Positions 1 to 8,336 are shown, counted from the first letter of the stretch. The stretch: DNA of 9,141 nucleotides from CAIVPM01 sp049242865 (GCA_049242865.1 JBMLOR010000158.1:1-9141); one strand, 5' to 3'. The notes: generated by a model not told the origin, from the letters alone. Program-made: numbers and translations.

Positions 1-1319
1 CCATCTAAAAAGTCAATAGCATAAGCACGTTGATAGTTTCTTCTGTTTCTTAAAGTGCTATCATTTTCATTTTTCATTATAATTCTACCAATACTATCTC
101 TTCTGCTTCCTTCATCTTTACTAAAATCTACACTTTTAAATACGTTACCACGCACTGCACTTACGTCATTATTATCAGCAGTAATTGGACGATAAACGTC
201 TAAAACCCACTCATTTACATTTCCTGCCATATTATACAAACCAAAACCATTAGGTGCATATTGCATCACGTCTACAGTATAAACTCCATTGTCATTTAAA
301 CCTCCTGCAACACCCATATAGTCTCCATTGCCTCTTTTAAAATTCGCTAAAAAAGCTCCTTGCATTGCACCACGTTTAGTATATCTTAAATTATCGAAAC
401 CGTCGTTTGCCCAAGGATAAATTTGCTTATTAGAATGTACTTCTTCTCCCCTTTTTTTAGGATTAAATTTTTTCTGAGGATTTTGATTCATATATCCATA
501 AGCAGCATATTCCCATTCTGCTTCTTTTGGCAAACGATATTCACCAAATAAAATACCATCTTCAAATTTTACTTGTGTTCTTGGACGATCATTTACATCT
601 TTTAAAGGATTGCTTTTACTACGAGCTTTTGCACTTGGCGTTGCTTGATATTCTCCCAACAAATAAGCACGATAGTTAAAGTTTTCTTGACCCGCACCAT
701 TTAAAGTTTTTTTGATTTGATTTTTTGGATCTAAGTAACCTGGCCCTTTCATTAACTCTTGTTCATTTACACGGTCGGTTCTCCACTCACAAAAACGTTG
801 TGCTTGTTTCCAAGTTACACCAACTACTGGGTAGTAATTGTATGTTGGATGTTTAAAATAATACTCAACATAAGGCTCATTGTATGCTAATTCGCTACGC
901 CAAACCAAACTATCTGGTCGTGCATCTCTCAATAATTGTTCATATTCATCCCCACTAAATACATTAATTAACCAATGTAAATATTCACGATAGTGTACGT
1001 TAGCAATTTCTGTTTTATCAATAAAAAAAGAAGGAACAGTTTGACGTTTTACTACGTTGTTCCAATCTGCCATCACATCTTCTTGATTTTGGCCCATTGC
1101 AAATGTACCACCTTGCACAAATACTAAACCTGGAGCAGTTTTAACATCTTTGGGTTTCATTACCTGAAAATTACCCATTGTTTTATCGTTATACTTCCAA
1201 CCTGTAACATCACTATTTTTTCCTCTTTTTGAGTTTGAGCTACTATTACAAGCAGTAAGCATACTTCCAATAATCAAAATAGCAAGGCTATTCTTTAATG
1301 CTAAACGCATGTTTGTCAT
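1..1319 (-). CDS. gldJ: GldJ, gliding motility/T9SS outer-membrane lipoprotein (partial, C-terminus beyond left edge)
   Basis: The minus strand reads openly from ATG at 1319 to the window edge (439 codons plus a partial GGN, so Gly440). Residues 1-24 form a lipoprotein signal: a short charged start, a hydrophobic stretch (LAILIIGSML) and a lipobox LTAC with Cys24 as the lipidated residue. A second ATG at 1310 would also keep the lipobox. From about residue 64 a formylglycine-generating-enzyme-like (SUMF1) fold follows, with GLVFVQGGTFAMG (64-76), YPVVGVTWKQAQRFCEWR (163-180), YRLPKEAEWEYAA (261-273) and GLYNMAGNVNEW (360-371). The only cysteines visible are Cys24 and Cys177. GldJ proteins are about 550 residues, so roughly the last 100 are missing. 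In F. johnsoniae GldJ is needed for gliding and stabilises the T9SS component GldK. The gene is divergent from porU. A GldK paralogue also has this fold, but the lipobox, spacing and porUV linkage favour GldJ. Confidence 0.92.
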   Translation of the reverse strand, partial: MTNMRLALKNSLAILIIGSMLTACNSSSNSKRGKNSDVTGWKYNDKTMGNFQVMKPKDVKTAPGLVFVQGGTFAMGQNQEDVMADWNNVVKRQTVPSFFIDKTEIANVHYREYLHWLINVFSGDEYEQLLRDARPDSLVWRSELAYNEPYVEYYFKHPTYNYYPVVGVTWKQAQRFCEWRTDRVNEQELMKGPGYLDPKNQIKKTLNGAGQENFNYRAYLLGEYQATPSAKARSKSNPLKDVNDRPRTQVKFEDGILFGEYRLPKEAEWEYAAYGYMNQNPQKKFNPKKRGEEVHSNKQIYPWANDGFDNLRYTKRGAMQGAFLANFKRGNGDYMGVAGGLNDNGVYTVDVMQYAPNGFGLYNMAGNVNEWVLDVYRPITADNNDVSAVRGNVFKSVDFSKDEGSRRDSIGRIIMKNENDSTLRNRRNYQRAYAIDFLD

Positions 1320-1498
1320 AATTAAACTTTTTTTAATGCAATAAACTGTTAAAAAGTAAATTTTAAAATCAAGTGGCGAAAATAATGTTTTATGGTTATA
1401 ATTTATTGCTTTTAGAACGGCTAAATTAAGTGTATAAATGTTATAAAAAAACTAAATCTTATTTTATTGCATAATTTCGACCATAACAAACAAAAATA
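1320..1498. promoter_or_regulatory. Divergent gldJ/porU intergenic region
   Basis: This 179-bp, very AT-rich spacer lies between the two divergent starts and must carry both promoters. No open frame or Shine-Dalgarno sequence was seen. The octamer TTTATTGC occurs three times: on the plus strand at 1402-1409 and 1463-1470, and on the minus strand at 1338-1345. The first-named minus copy and the 1463 copy extend to a shared 10-mer, TTTATTGCAT, each upstream of its own gene and pointing toward it. The role of these repeats is unknown. Confidence 0.6.
1472..1479 (+). promoter_or_regulatory. Possible -7 box for porU
   Basis: TAATTTCG matches the Bacteroidota -7 consensus TAnnTTTG except for C in place of the third T. 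It would place transcription start only about 10-15 nt before the TTG start of porU. No convincing TTTG -33 element lies 19-21 bases upstream, so this is a weak call. Confidence 0.3.
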
Positions 1499-4400
1499 TT
1501 GACCACAAATTTTTATAGATTTTTGTTATTTACACTAGTGCAATTCATGGTGCACAAAGGTTTGGCTCAAAGAAGCTATGCCACCAATAGTGTTTTGTCT
1601 ACAGGTAACTGGTATAAAATTGCAGTTACTCAAGAGGGTATTTATAAGATTGATGTTAATTTTTTTTCTACCAACAATATTTCCACAATTGGCATTAACA
1701 GTAATTCTTTACAACTTTTTAGTGGAAATAATGAGATGCTTCAAGAAAACAATGCTATTATCCCTCAAGATGATTTAAAAGAAATTGCTATAGAAGTAAA
1801 TGATGGTGGTGATGGAGTTTTTAATAACAACGACTATTTTATATTTTATGCAACTGGAACTACAACTTGGCAAAAAGATAGTATTAATAGAAGGTTCACA
1901 CATCAAAAAAACTTGTATTCAGATACCACATTTTATTTTTTAAGGTTAGATGGTAATAATGGAAAAAGGATAACTACACCTACATTAATTACTACTTTTA
2001 ACACAACAGTTAACACTTATACCGAAAGATATGTGCACGAACTAGATTTAGTAAACGTTTTATATAGTGGCAAAGAATGGTATGGTGAAGAATTTAGTAA
2101 TTTAAGAGGTAACAACACCAGCAGAAATTATACTTTGAATTGGCAAGGAATAAATCTTAGCCAGCCAGTTACCATAATTTCAAACTTAATGGCCCGAAGT
2201 ATTGGAAGCACAGGAAGCTTTACTGTAGCTTTAAACAACAACATAATACAAAACCATAGCTTTAATAATACTATTGGCGGCTACTTAGATTTTTTTGGAT
2301 TTACAAGTACCCAAACTAGTGCAACTTTTACAAGTCAACCTTTACTAAATCTCAATTTTACTTTTAATGGAAATGCCAATAGCCAAGGTTTTTTAAATTG
2401 GTTCGAAGTTTTTGCTACTCGAAGTTTACACATGCAAAACCAAAATCAATTATTGTTTAGAGATTGGAACAGTGTTGCAAATAATTCTATAGCACAATTT
2501 ACCTTACAAAACACTACAACAAATACCCAAGTTTGGGATATCACTAATAAACAAGAGCCTCAAAAAATGAACTTATCTAATAGTTTGGGGCAATCTACCT
2601 TCATCAACACTGCTTCTGTACTTAAAGAATATATAGCCTTTAATGCTACAGGATTATTAATTCCTAACTATATTTTAAAATTAGCTAATCAAAATCTGCA
2701 TCAAACTCAATTTGTAGATGGAATTATCATCTCACACCCAAACTTTATTACACAAGCCCAAAGACTTGCAAATTTTCACTTTCAACAATACAACTATAAA
2801 GATGTAGTAGTGCCAACCACACAAATTTTTAATGAATTTAGTGGAGGAAAAAACGACCCCACTGCTATTCGAGATTTTGTGAAAATGTATTTTGATAAAG
2901 CAAATGGAGATACTACAAAACAGCCAAAATACTTGGTATTATTTGGCACTTCAAGTGTTGATTATAAAAACAGAATTGCCAACAACACCAACTTTTTACC
3001 AGGCTATCAAAGCACCAATAGTTTAAATCCTTTAGCAACCTTTACTAGTGATGATTTTTTTGGATTTTTAAACGATAATGATAATATTAACGACAACGCC
3101 AATCCTCCACTTTTAGATATTGCAATTGGCAGAATTCCTGCAAAAAACCTTGAAGAAGCCACAACTTTTGTAAACAAAATTATAAACTATCATACCCCAA
3201 ATAGTTTTGGAAGTTGGAGAAATGAGGTGTTACTAATTGCAGATGACAAAGACAATAACTTGCATTTAAAAGATGCTGAAGTTATGGCTGCTGCTACATC
3301 ACAAACAAATAGTTTTTTGAATTTAAATAAAATTTATTTAGATGCGTTTACTTTACAAAGTACTAGCAGTGGCCCAAGATACCCTACTGTAAATAATAGT
3401 ATTGTAGCACAAATTTTTAATGGAGCTTTAATTTGCAATTACAGTGGTCATGGTAGTTATGAAAGACTTTCAGAAGAAGGTGTATTTACTATTGAAGAAA
3501 TTAACAAACTAAATAATCCAAACAAATTGCCCTTATTTATTACGGCAACTTGTGATTTTGCACCATACGACGACCCTACTAAAAATGCTTTAGGCAGTAG
3601 TATTTTGTTTGGCAATAACAATACAGGTGCAATTGGTTTATTAACTACAACAAGAGTAGTTTTTGCATTTAGCAATAAAATTATCAACGAAAATTATTTA
3701 AGAATTGCTTTACAAAAAAATCAAGGAAAATATTTAAGTCTTGGCGAAGGATTAAAACGTGCAAAAAATTTGGTATATAGTGTATTTGGAGACATTGAAA
3801 ATAACAGAAAATTTACTTTACTAGGCGACCCTGCTTTACAACTTGCATTACCAACATGGCAAGCCCAATTGCAACAAATTAATAATAAAAATATAACAGG
3901 TACAGATACTTTAAAACCATTAACTAAATACAACTTTAGCGGTGAAATTCAAAATGAACTAGGAGTTTTATCTTCAACATTTAATGGGCCAGTTACAGTA
4001 ACTATTTTCGATAAACCTCAAACAATTTTTACAAAAGGCAATACCCCCCAAAGTCCTGTAACAAGTTTTGTAAATGAAAATAATATAATTTTTAAAGGAA
4101 AAACTACAGCACAAAGTGGCAAATTCAATATAGAATGTATTATTCCAAAAGATGTAAGTAGCATTGCAGGCAAAGGCAAAATGAGCCTTTACGCCAACTA
4201 CAACAACAACGATGCAACAGGTATTAATACAAATTTTTTTATTGGAGGTGAGGCTAACAATGCTTTGGTAGATAAAGATGGGCCTATTATAAATGCCTAT
4301 TTAAACGACGAAAAATTTGTAAACAATGGCTTAACCAACGAAAATCCTATTTTAATTATAAAATTTACTGATAGCAGTGGTATAAATTCAAGTGGTTTAG

Positions 4401-4927
4401 GTATTGGGCACGATATTGTTTTGGTTATTGATGGAAAAGAAAATGAGGCAATTGTACTAAATAGCTATTATGAAACGTTATTAAATAGTTACAAGCAGGG
4501 AGAAATAAGATTTGCTTTGCCCAAAATGAGTAATGGGCAGCACCAATTAAGCATAAAAGCTTGGGATGTTGCAAACAACAGCAGCATGGTGTTTTTAGAT
4601 TTTATAGTTCAAAATAGTGAAAGCTTAATCATTAAAAATGTGTTAAACTATCCAAATCCTTTTGTGAGTAATACTAATTTTTGGTTCGAACATAATCAAC
4701 CCAATGAACCAATTACAGTAAACATCAACATTTATACTGTAACTGGAAAGTTGGTAAAACAAATAAACAAGCAAATAAACACAATGGGTACTAGAGTAAA
4801 TGACATTTTTTGGGATGGAAAAGATGAATACAGCGAAAAATTGGCTAAAGGTGTCTATATTTATACTATTATTGCACAATCTAAAAATGGCAGGGCAACA
4901 ACAACCCAAAAATTATACCTGCTCTAA
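1499..4927 (+). CDS. porU: PorU, T9SS sortase (gingipain-like C25 peptidase)
   Basis: This protein of 1142 residues is close to the length of P. gingivalis PorU. The start is TTG: an in-frame stop lies at 1484-1486 and no in-frame ATG occurs before M17 (1547), which would remove the signal peptide (residues 1-24, hydrophobic LLFTLVQFMV, cleavage near GLAQ). A PorU N-terminal region is followed by the C25 peptidase domain (about 405-785), with catalytic His651 in SGHGS and Cys685 in TATCDF; the domain ends near LGDPAL (775-780). Ig-like beta domains (about 790-1040) precede a C-terminal sorting/FlgD-like domain starting at YPNPF (1051-1055). PorU cleaves the C-terminal signal from T9SS cargo at the outer surface and transfers the cargo to anionic LPS or releases it. 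In characterised PorU the protein's own CTD is retained, and it binds PorV. The gene precedes porV by 72 nt without a terminator, suggesting an operon. Confidence 0.95.
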   Translation: MTTNFYRFLLFTLVQFMVHKGLAQRSYATNSVLSTGNWYKIAVTQEGIYKIDVNFFSTNNISTIGINSNSLQLFSGNNEMLQENNAIIPQDDLKEIAIEVNDGGDGVFNNNDYFIFYATGTTTWQKDSINRRFTHQKNLYSDTTFYFLRLDGNNGKRITTPTLITTFNTTVNTYTERYVHELDLVNVLYSGKEWYGEEFSNLRGNNTSRNYTLNWQGINLSQPVTIISNLMARSIGSTGSFTVALNNNIIQNHSFNNTIGGYLDFFGFTSTQTSATFTSQPLLNLNFTFNGNANSQGFLNWFEVFATRSLHMQNQNQLLFRDWNSVANNSIAQFTLQNTTTNTQVWDITNKQEPQKMNLSNSLGQSTFINTASVLKEYIAFNATGLLIPNYILKLANQNLHQTQFVDGIIISHPNFITQAQRLANFHFQQYNYKDVVVPTTQIFNEFSGGKNDPTAIRDFVKMYFDKANGDTTKQPKYLVLFGTSSVDYKNRIANNTNFLPGYQSTNSLNPLATFTSDDFFGFLNDNDNINDNANPPLLDIAIGRIPAKNLEEATTFVNKIINYHTPNSFGSWRNEVLLIADDKDNNLHLKDAEVMAAATSQTNSFLNLNKIYLDAFTLQSTSSGPRYPTVNNSIVAQIFNGALICNYSGHGSYERLSEEGVFTIEEINKLNNPNKLPLFITATCDFAPYDDPTKNALGSSILFGNNNTGAIGLLTTTRVVFAFSNKIINENYLRIALQKNQGKYLSLGEGLKRAKNLVYSVFGDIENNRKFTLLGDPALQLALPTWQAQLQQINNKNITGTDTLKPLTKYNFSGEIQNELGVLSSTFNGPVTVTIFDKPQTIFTKGNTPQSPVTSFVNENNIIFKGKTTAQSGKFNIECIIPKDVSSIAGKGKMSLYANYNNNDATGINTNFFIGGEANNALVDKDGPIINAYLNDEKFVNNGLTNENPILIIKFTDSSGINSSGLGIGHDIVLVIDGKENEAIVLNSYYETLLNSYKQGEIRFALPKMSNGQHQLSIKAWDVANNSSMVFLDFIVQNSESLIIKNVLNYPNPFVSNTNFWFEHNQPNEPITVNINIYTVTGKLVKQINKQINTMGTRVNDIFWDGKDEYSEKLAKGVYIYTIIAQSKNGRATTTQKLYLL

Positions 4928-4999
4928 ACAAGATGAATGAATAAATTTCTACGCTAAAACATTTATTAATCATTTTATTGTAACTAAATTTTAATTTTC

Positions 5000-6169
5000 A
5001 TGAAGAAAATACAAAGTGTGTTTGTACTTGCAGTTTTATTTTGTACAAATGTAATTAGCCAAGGAACCACCGACTTACGAATTCGTTCAGTAGCTGTTCC
5101 TTTTTTAAGAATTGCTCCTGATGCTCGTGCTGCTGGCATGGGCGATAATGGAATTGCTACTAAGCCAGATGCTAATGCACCTTTTTGGAACTTGGCAAAA
5201 ACTCCTTTTGCAAGTGCTAAAACTGCCTTTAGCTTAACCTATACCCCTTGGTTAAAAGATTTAGGTTTAACTGATGTGTACCTAGCTAGCCTTGGAGGTT
5301 ATCACAAATTGGGAGATGGTGAAGCTGCTATTGGCGGTGGATTACGTTTTTTTAGCTTGGGTAACATTCAATTTACAGACTTTGCAGGTAATAATTTAGC
5401 TACTTTTCGCCCTAGGGAAATGGCCATTGATTTTGGTTATGCACGTAAATTAAGTGATAGATTGAGTATTGCTGCAGCATTAAGATACATCAATAGCAAC
5501 TTAGCAACAGGCAATTTTAGTGGTACAGATTTTAGTGCTGGCTCTACTGTTGCTGGTGATTTAAGTTTGTATTACGATGGTACTCAAGAAGAATTAAATG
5601 GTGGTGGCTTTGCTTGGGGTATTGCAATTACAAATTTGGGTGGAAAAATTGGCTACACCAATAACAATCAAAATAGAGATTTTATACCAGCTAATTTAGG
5701 TATTGGTGTTCAATACACTAAAGCTATTGATGATATAAATAAAATAACATTTGCTTTAGATTTAAATAAATCATTAGTACCTGCACCACCTGTAGCATCA
5801 AACATTGTTGGTGCCAATAACGATAGTATAAATGCTGTGAATTATGCAGCTTATAGAAGTCAAAGCGTTTTAAGCAGTTGGGGTAAAAGCTTTAGTGATG
5901 GTACAGGCTTATTTACTAGTATGACGTATAGCTTAGGTGTTGAATACAATTATGGTGATCAGTTTTTTGCACGTGCTGGTTATTTTCATGAAGATGTATC
6001 TGAAGGAAATAGAAAATTTGTATCGGTAGGTGCTGGTATAAAATTTAATAGCATGACAGTAAACTTATCATACATTGTACCTACAGGACAAGGTGTAAAC
6101 AGAAACCCTCTGAGCAATACGCTTAGGTTTGGAGTTGCATTTGATTTAAATTCAGATGAAACTAAATAA
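5000..6169 (+). CDS. porV: PorV (LptO), T9SS outer-membrane beta-barrel shuttle protein
   Basis: This 389-residue protein has a signal peptide (residues 1-21: two lysines, a hydrophobic core VFVLAVLF, cleavage near ISQ/GT). The family hallmark block VPFLRIAPDARAAGMGD follows at 33-49, with the conserved PDAN (56-59). The rest alternates glycine- and aromatic-rich strands of a FadL-like barrel and ends in NTLRFGVAFDLN. PorV collects cargo leaving the SprA translocon by binding its C-terminal domain and delivers it to PorU in the attachment complex; it is required for secretion of many CTD proteins. The ATG at 5000 is well supported by the signal peptide. The gene lies 72 nt downstream of porU in the same direction and is followed by a strong terminator. 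Its paralogue PorP/SprF has a different N-terminal block and no PDAN motif. Base composition resembles that of its neighbours, with no sign of transfer. Confidence 0.95.
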   Translation: MKKIQSVFVLAVLFCTNVISQGTTDLRIRSVAVPFLRIAPDARAAGMGDNGIATKPDANAPFWNLAKTPFASAKTAFSLTYTPWLKDLGLTDVYLASLGGYHKLGDGEAAIGGGLRFFSLGNIQFTDFAGNNLATFRPREMAIDFGYARKLSDRLSIAAALRYINSNLATGNFSGTDFSAGSTVAGDLSLYYDGTQEELNGGGFAWGIAITNLGGKIGYTNNNQNRDFIPANLGIGVQYTKAIDDINKITFALDLNKSLVPAPPVASNIVGANNDSINAVNYAAYRSQSVLSSWGKSFSDGTGLFTSMTYSLGVEYNYGDQFFARAGYFHEDVSEGNRKFVSVGAGIKFNSMTVNLSYIVPTGQGVNRNPLSNTLRFGVAFDLNSDETK

Positions 6170-6182
6170 TCAAGTTTAAATA

Positions 6183-6214
6183 TTGTAATATTACATTTGC
6201 CAACTCTAAATTTT
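6183..6214 (+). promoter_or_regulatory. Possible ispF promoter overlapping the porV terminator
   Basis: TTG at 6183-6185 and TAAATTTT at 6207-6214 (seven of eight bases of TAnnTTTG) are 21 bases apart, which fits the -33/-7 spacing described for Bacteroides. The -7 box would be the loop of the upstream terminator, and transcription would start in or just after the right arm, so the new transcript could not form the hairpin. AT-rich sequence makes such matches common, so this remains an inference. Confidence 0.35.
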
Positions 6215-6231
6215 GAGTTGGCATTTTTTTT
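6198..6231 (+). terminator. Intrinsic terminator after porV
   Basis: A perfect 9-bp stem, TGCCAACTC (6198-6206) with GAGTTGGCA (6215-6223), encloses an 8-nt loop and is followed directly by eight T residues (6224-6231). It starts 28 nt after the porV stop and would end the porU-porV transcript. The opposite strand lacks a T tract, so it acts in the plus direction only. It finishes 11 nt before the ATG of ispF, so ispF needs its own promoter or read-through. Confidence 0.88.
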
Positions 6232-6242
6232 AAATTTATTTT

Positions 6243-6701
6243 ATGAGAATAGGAAGTGGTGTAGATTTTCATCAGCTAGTAGAAGGTAGAGATTTATGGA
6301 TTGGTGGTATAAAAATACCTCATACAAAAGGTGCATTGGGGCATAGCGATGCAGATGTTTTGTTGCATGCCATTTGCGATGCTTTACTTGGTGCGTTAGC
6401 ATTGGGTGATATTGGTACTCATTTCCCTGATACAAGTAATGAATTTAAAGATATTGATAGTAAAATTTTGCTCGATAGAAGTTATAAATTGGTAAAACAA
6501 AATGGTTATAAACTTGTAAACATTGATGCTACTCTTTGCTTAGAGGCACCAAAAATTAAACCTTATGTACCACAAATGCAAAACACTATTGCCAGCATTT
6601 GTGAAGTATCTATAAATGATGTTTCTATCAAAGCTACAACAACTGAAAAAATGGGATTTGTAGGCAGGCAAGAAGGTTTAGTAGCTTATGCTACTGTGTT
6701 G
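6243..6701 (+). CDS. ispF: 2-C-methyl-D-erythritol 2,4-cyclodiphosphate synthase (C-terminal few residues lost in gap)
   Basis: IspF converts CDP-ME 2-phosphate to the cyclic diphosphate MEcPP with release of CMP, in the cytoplasmic MEP route to isoprenoid precursors; the family works as a homotrimer. The first 153 codons are present, and family members have about 157-160 residues, so only some 4-8 residues and the stop lie in the run of Ns. The divalent-metal ligands Asp8, His10 (GVDFH) and His42 are all present, as are the GHSDAD loop (33-38), GDIGTHFPDT (55-64) and the late block KATTTEKMGFVGRQEGL (130-146), which holds the CDP-binding and family-signature residues. The start ATG at 6243 gives the expected N-terminus MRIGSGVD. 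It sits 11 nt after the porV terminator. No IspD fusion is seen; this is a stand-alone enzyme. Confidence 0.97.
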
Positions 6702-6801
6702 NNNNNNNNNNNNNNNNNNNNNNNNNNNNNNNNNNNNNNNNNNNNNNNNNNNNNNNNNNNNNNNNNNNNNNNNNNNNNNNNNNNNNNNNNNNNNNNNNNN
6801 N
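6702..6801. other. Assembly gap (100 Ns)
   Basis: Exactly 100 undetermined bases separate ispF from the convergent radical SAM gene. A round 100 is the usual placeholder for a scaffold gap of unknown size. Both flanking genes are missing only their 3' ends, so the missing DNA should contain the last few ispF codons, the last codons of the radical SAM gene and whatever terminator they share. Confidence 0.97.
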
Positions 6802-8336
6802 GGCAAAAACACAAATCTTTTTTGATGATGGTTTAGCTGCAATTCTTCAATTAGTTTAAACTGCTGTTCTTTATTTAAAATTAAATTTTCGTAGGCTTTT
6901 GGGCGAATTTTAAACTGCAAAAAATAATCAATGGCCAACATTTGATGGGCAATTAAATCATCTTTAAAATATTGGTTTAAATACAACTGTGCAACATCAT
7001 AAATATTTTGTAAACTATGTTTATGAAAATCATGATGTTTTAAAAACTCGTTTCCCAAACCTTTTAAAAAATCAAAAATGCTGTATTTTACTGTTACATA
7101 TTGTAACAAGTGTTTAGTTCGTTTTTTATTCCAATAAATTTCTAAAGCATTTTCAATTATAGTTATTTGATGTAATTCTTCTTTACTTAAAAACTTACTT
7201 TTAATAATTTGGTAAGGAGGCAAATAATCAAACTCATATTGATATTGTTCGTATTTTTCTCTCACTGGAGTTCCTTTTAAAAACTTCAAAAATCCAAGTT
7301 GTAACTCAGGAGGAAAAAGTTTAAACACTTCTTCAAAACTATATTTTGTATCTTCCCAATAATCTAAAGGCAAACCAACTATTAAATCAAGATGCATTTC
7401 AATTTTATCTTTAAGTTGGTTAATGATATCGGCAGTTTTAGAAAAATTTTGCTTACGGCTTACCGCCAAATTACTTTCTTTATTAACTGTTTGAATTCCA
7501 ATTTCAAACCTAAATAAACCCTTTGGAACATATTCATTAATAAAAGCTATAATATCTGGATGCACAATATCGGCAGTAATTTCAAACTGAAAAATGTGAT
7601 GTGGTTGATGATGCTCAAGAATAAACTTAAACATATCAATGGTAAAATCTTTTTTTATGTTAAAGGTTCTATCCAAAAACTTTATCGTACGCCCATGTTG
7701 CATTAAATACAATAGTTGCTGCTTAATGGTATCTATAGGTAATTGTCGAACTTTATTGTCTAAACTAGCTAAGCAAAATTCGCATTTGTAAGGGCAGCCT
7801 CTACTTGTTTCAACATAACAAACTTTGTTATATAAATCTGTGGGATTATCGTATTGGTAAGGATTTCTATTCGTATAATTTTCTAAATCAAACTGTACTT
7901 GTTGTTGATGGTAGTGAATGCCTCCATCTTTTTTATACACCAAATTAGGCACTAACTCAACACTAGGAAAATGTTGTAAAAACTGTTGAAATGGAATTTC
8001 GCCTTCTCCTGTAATAATATAATCAACAGCATCATGTGCAATTACATCGTGCCAATCATAGCTTACTTCAGGGCCTCCCAATAAAATTTTTATTTGAGGA
8101 TTTTGCGATTTTATTAATGTGCAAACTTCTAAAGTTTGTGTAATATTCCAAATGTAGCAGCTAAAACAAACTACATCATAGTTGGCACAGTAAGTAGCAA
8201 TTTCATCTTTGTTTTGTTTTATGGTAAACTCTTGCCACTGCAAAAATCCACAATCTTTATTAAGATCATACAACAATCGAATAGCCAAATTAAGATGAAT
8301 GTACTTGGCATTTAATGTTGTAAGTAATACTTGCAT
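6802..8336 (-). CDS. B12-binding-domain-type radical SAM protein, DUF4080 family (C-terminus lost in gap)
   Basis: Starting at ATG 8336, 511 residues can be read before the Ns. The N-terminus (MQVLLTTLNAKYIHLNLAIR) is typical of DUF4080 radical SAM proteins. Residues 1-130 look like a cobalamin-binding-type Rossmann domain with LGGPEVSYD (86-94) and GEGE (110-113), but the DxHxxG motif that coordinates cobalt is absent; the matching stretch reads FSCYIWN (58-64). The radical SAM domain has the [4Fe-4S] triad Cys181, Cys185 and Cys188 (CPYKCEFC), then FLDRTFN (220-226), FEIGIQT (277-283) and HLDLIVGLP (315-323). LQLGFLKFLKGTPVR (345-359) leads into the DUF4080 region. The protein is expected to be cytoplasmic and to cleave S-adenosylmethionine reductively; its substrate is unknown. 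It converges on ispF and has its own 83-nt leader region after a terminator. Radical SAM membership is certain, the reaction is not. Confidence 0.92.

Noticed and set aside
3457..3933. Minus-strand open frames of 70-76 codons inside porU
   Set aside because: They are antisense to the conserved C25 catalytic region, have low-complexity translations and no recognisable domain or signal.
4643..4909. Minus-strand 88-codon frame opposite the PorU C-terminal domain
   Set aside because: It is a shadow of a well-supported domain; the cysteine- and aromatic-rich translation matches nothing I recognise.
4933..4944. Mini-frame ATG AAT GAA TAA just after porU, as a leader peptide for porV
   Set aside because: Only three codons, no associated hairpin or terminator, and such strings are common by chance in AT-rich spacers.
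4985..4992. TAAATTTT upstream of porV as a separate porV promoter
   Set aside because: It matches seven of eight bases of the -7 box but has no TTG/TTTG at 19-21 bases upstream, and it lies close to the start codon; co-transcription with porU is simpler.
5021..5062. Cys15 in the PorV signal peptide as a lipobox
   Set aside because: The residues before it (VLF) do not fit the lipobox, which needs a small residue just before Cys, and PorV is a beta-barrel protein cleaved by signal peptidase I.
6241..6435. Minus-strand 64-codon frame opposite the start of ispF
   Set aside because: It is antisense to the metal-binding N-terminus of ispF, and its histidine-rich look comes from complementing that coding sequence.
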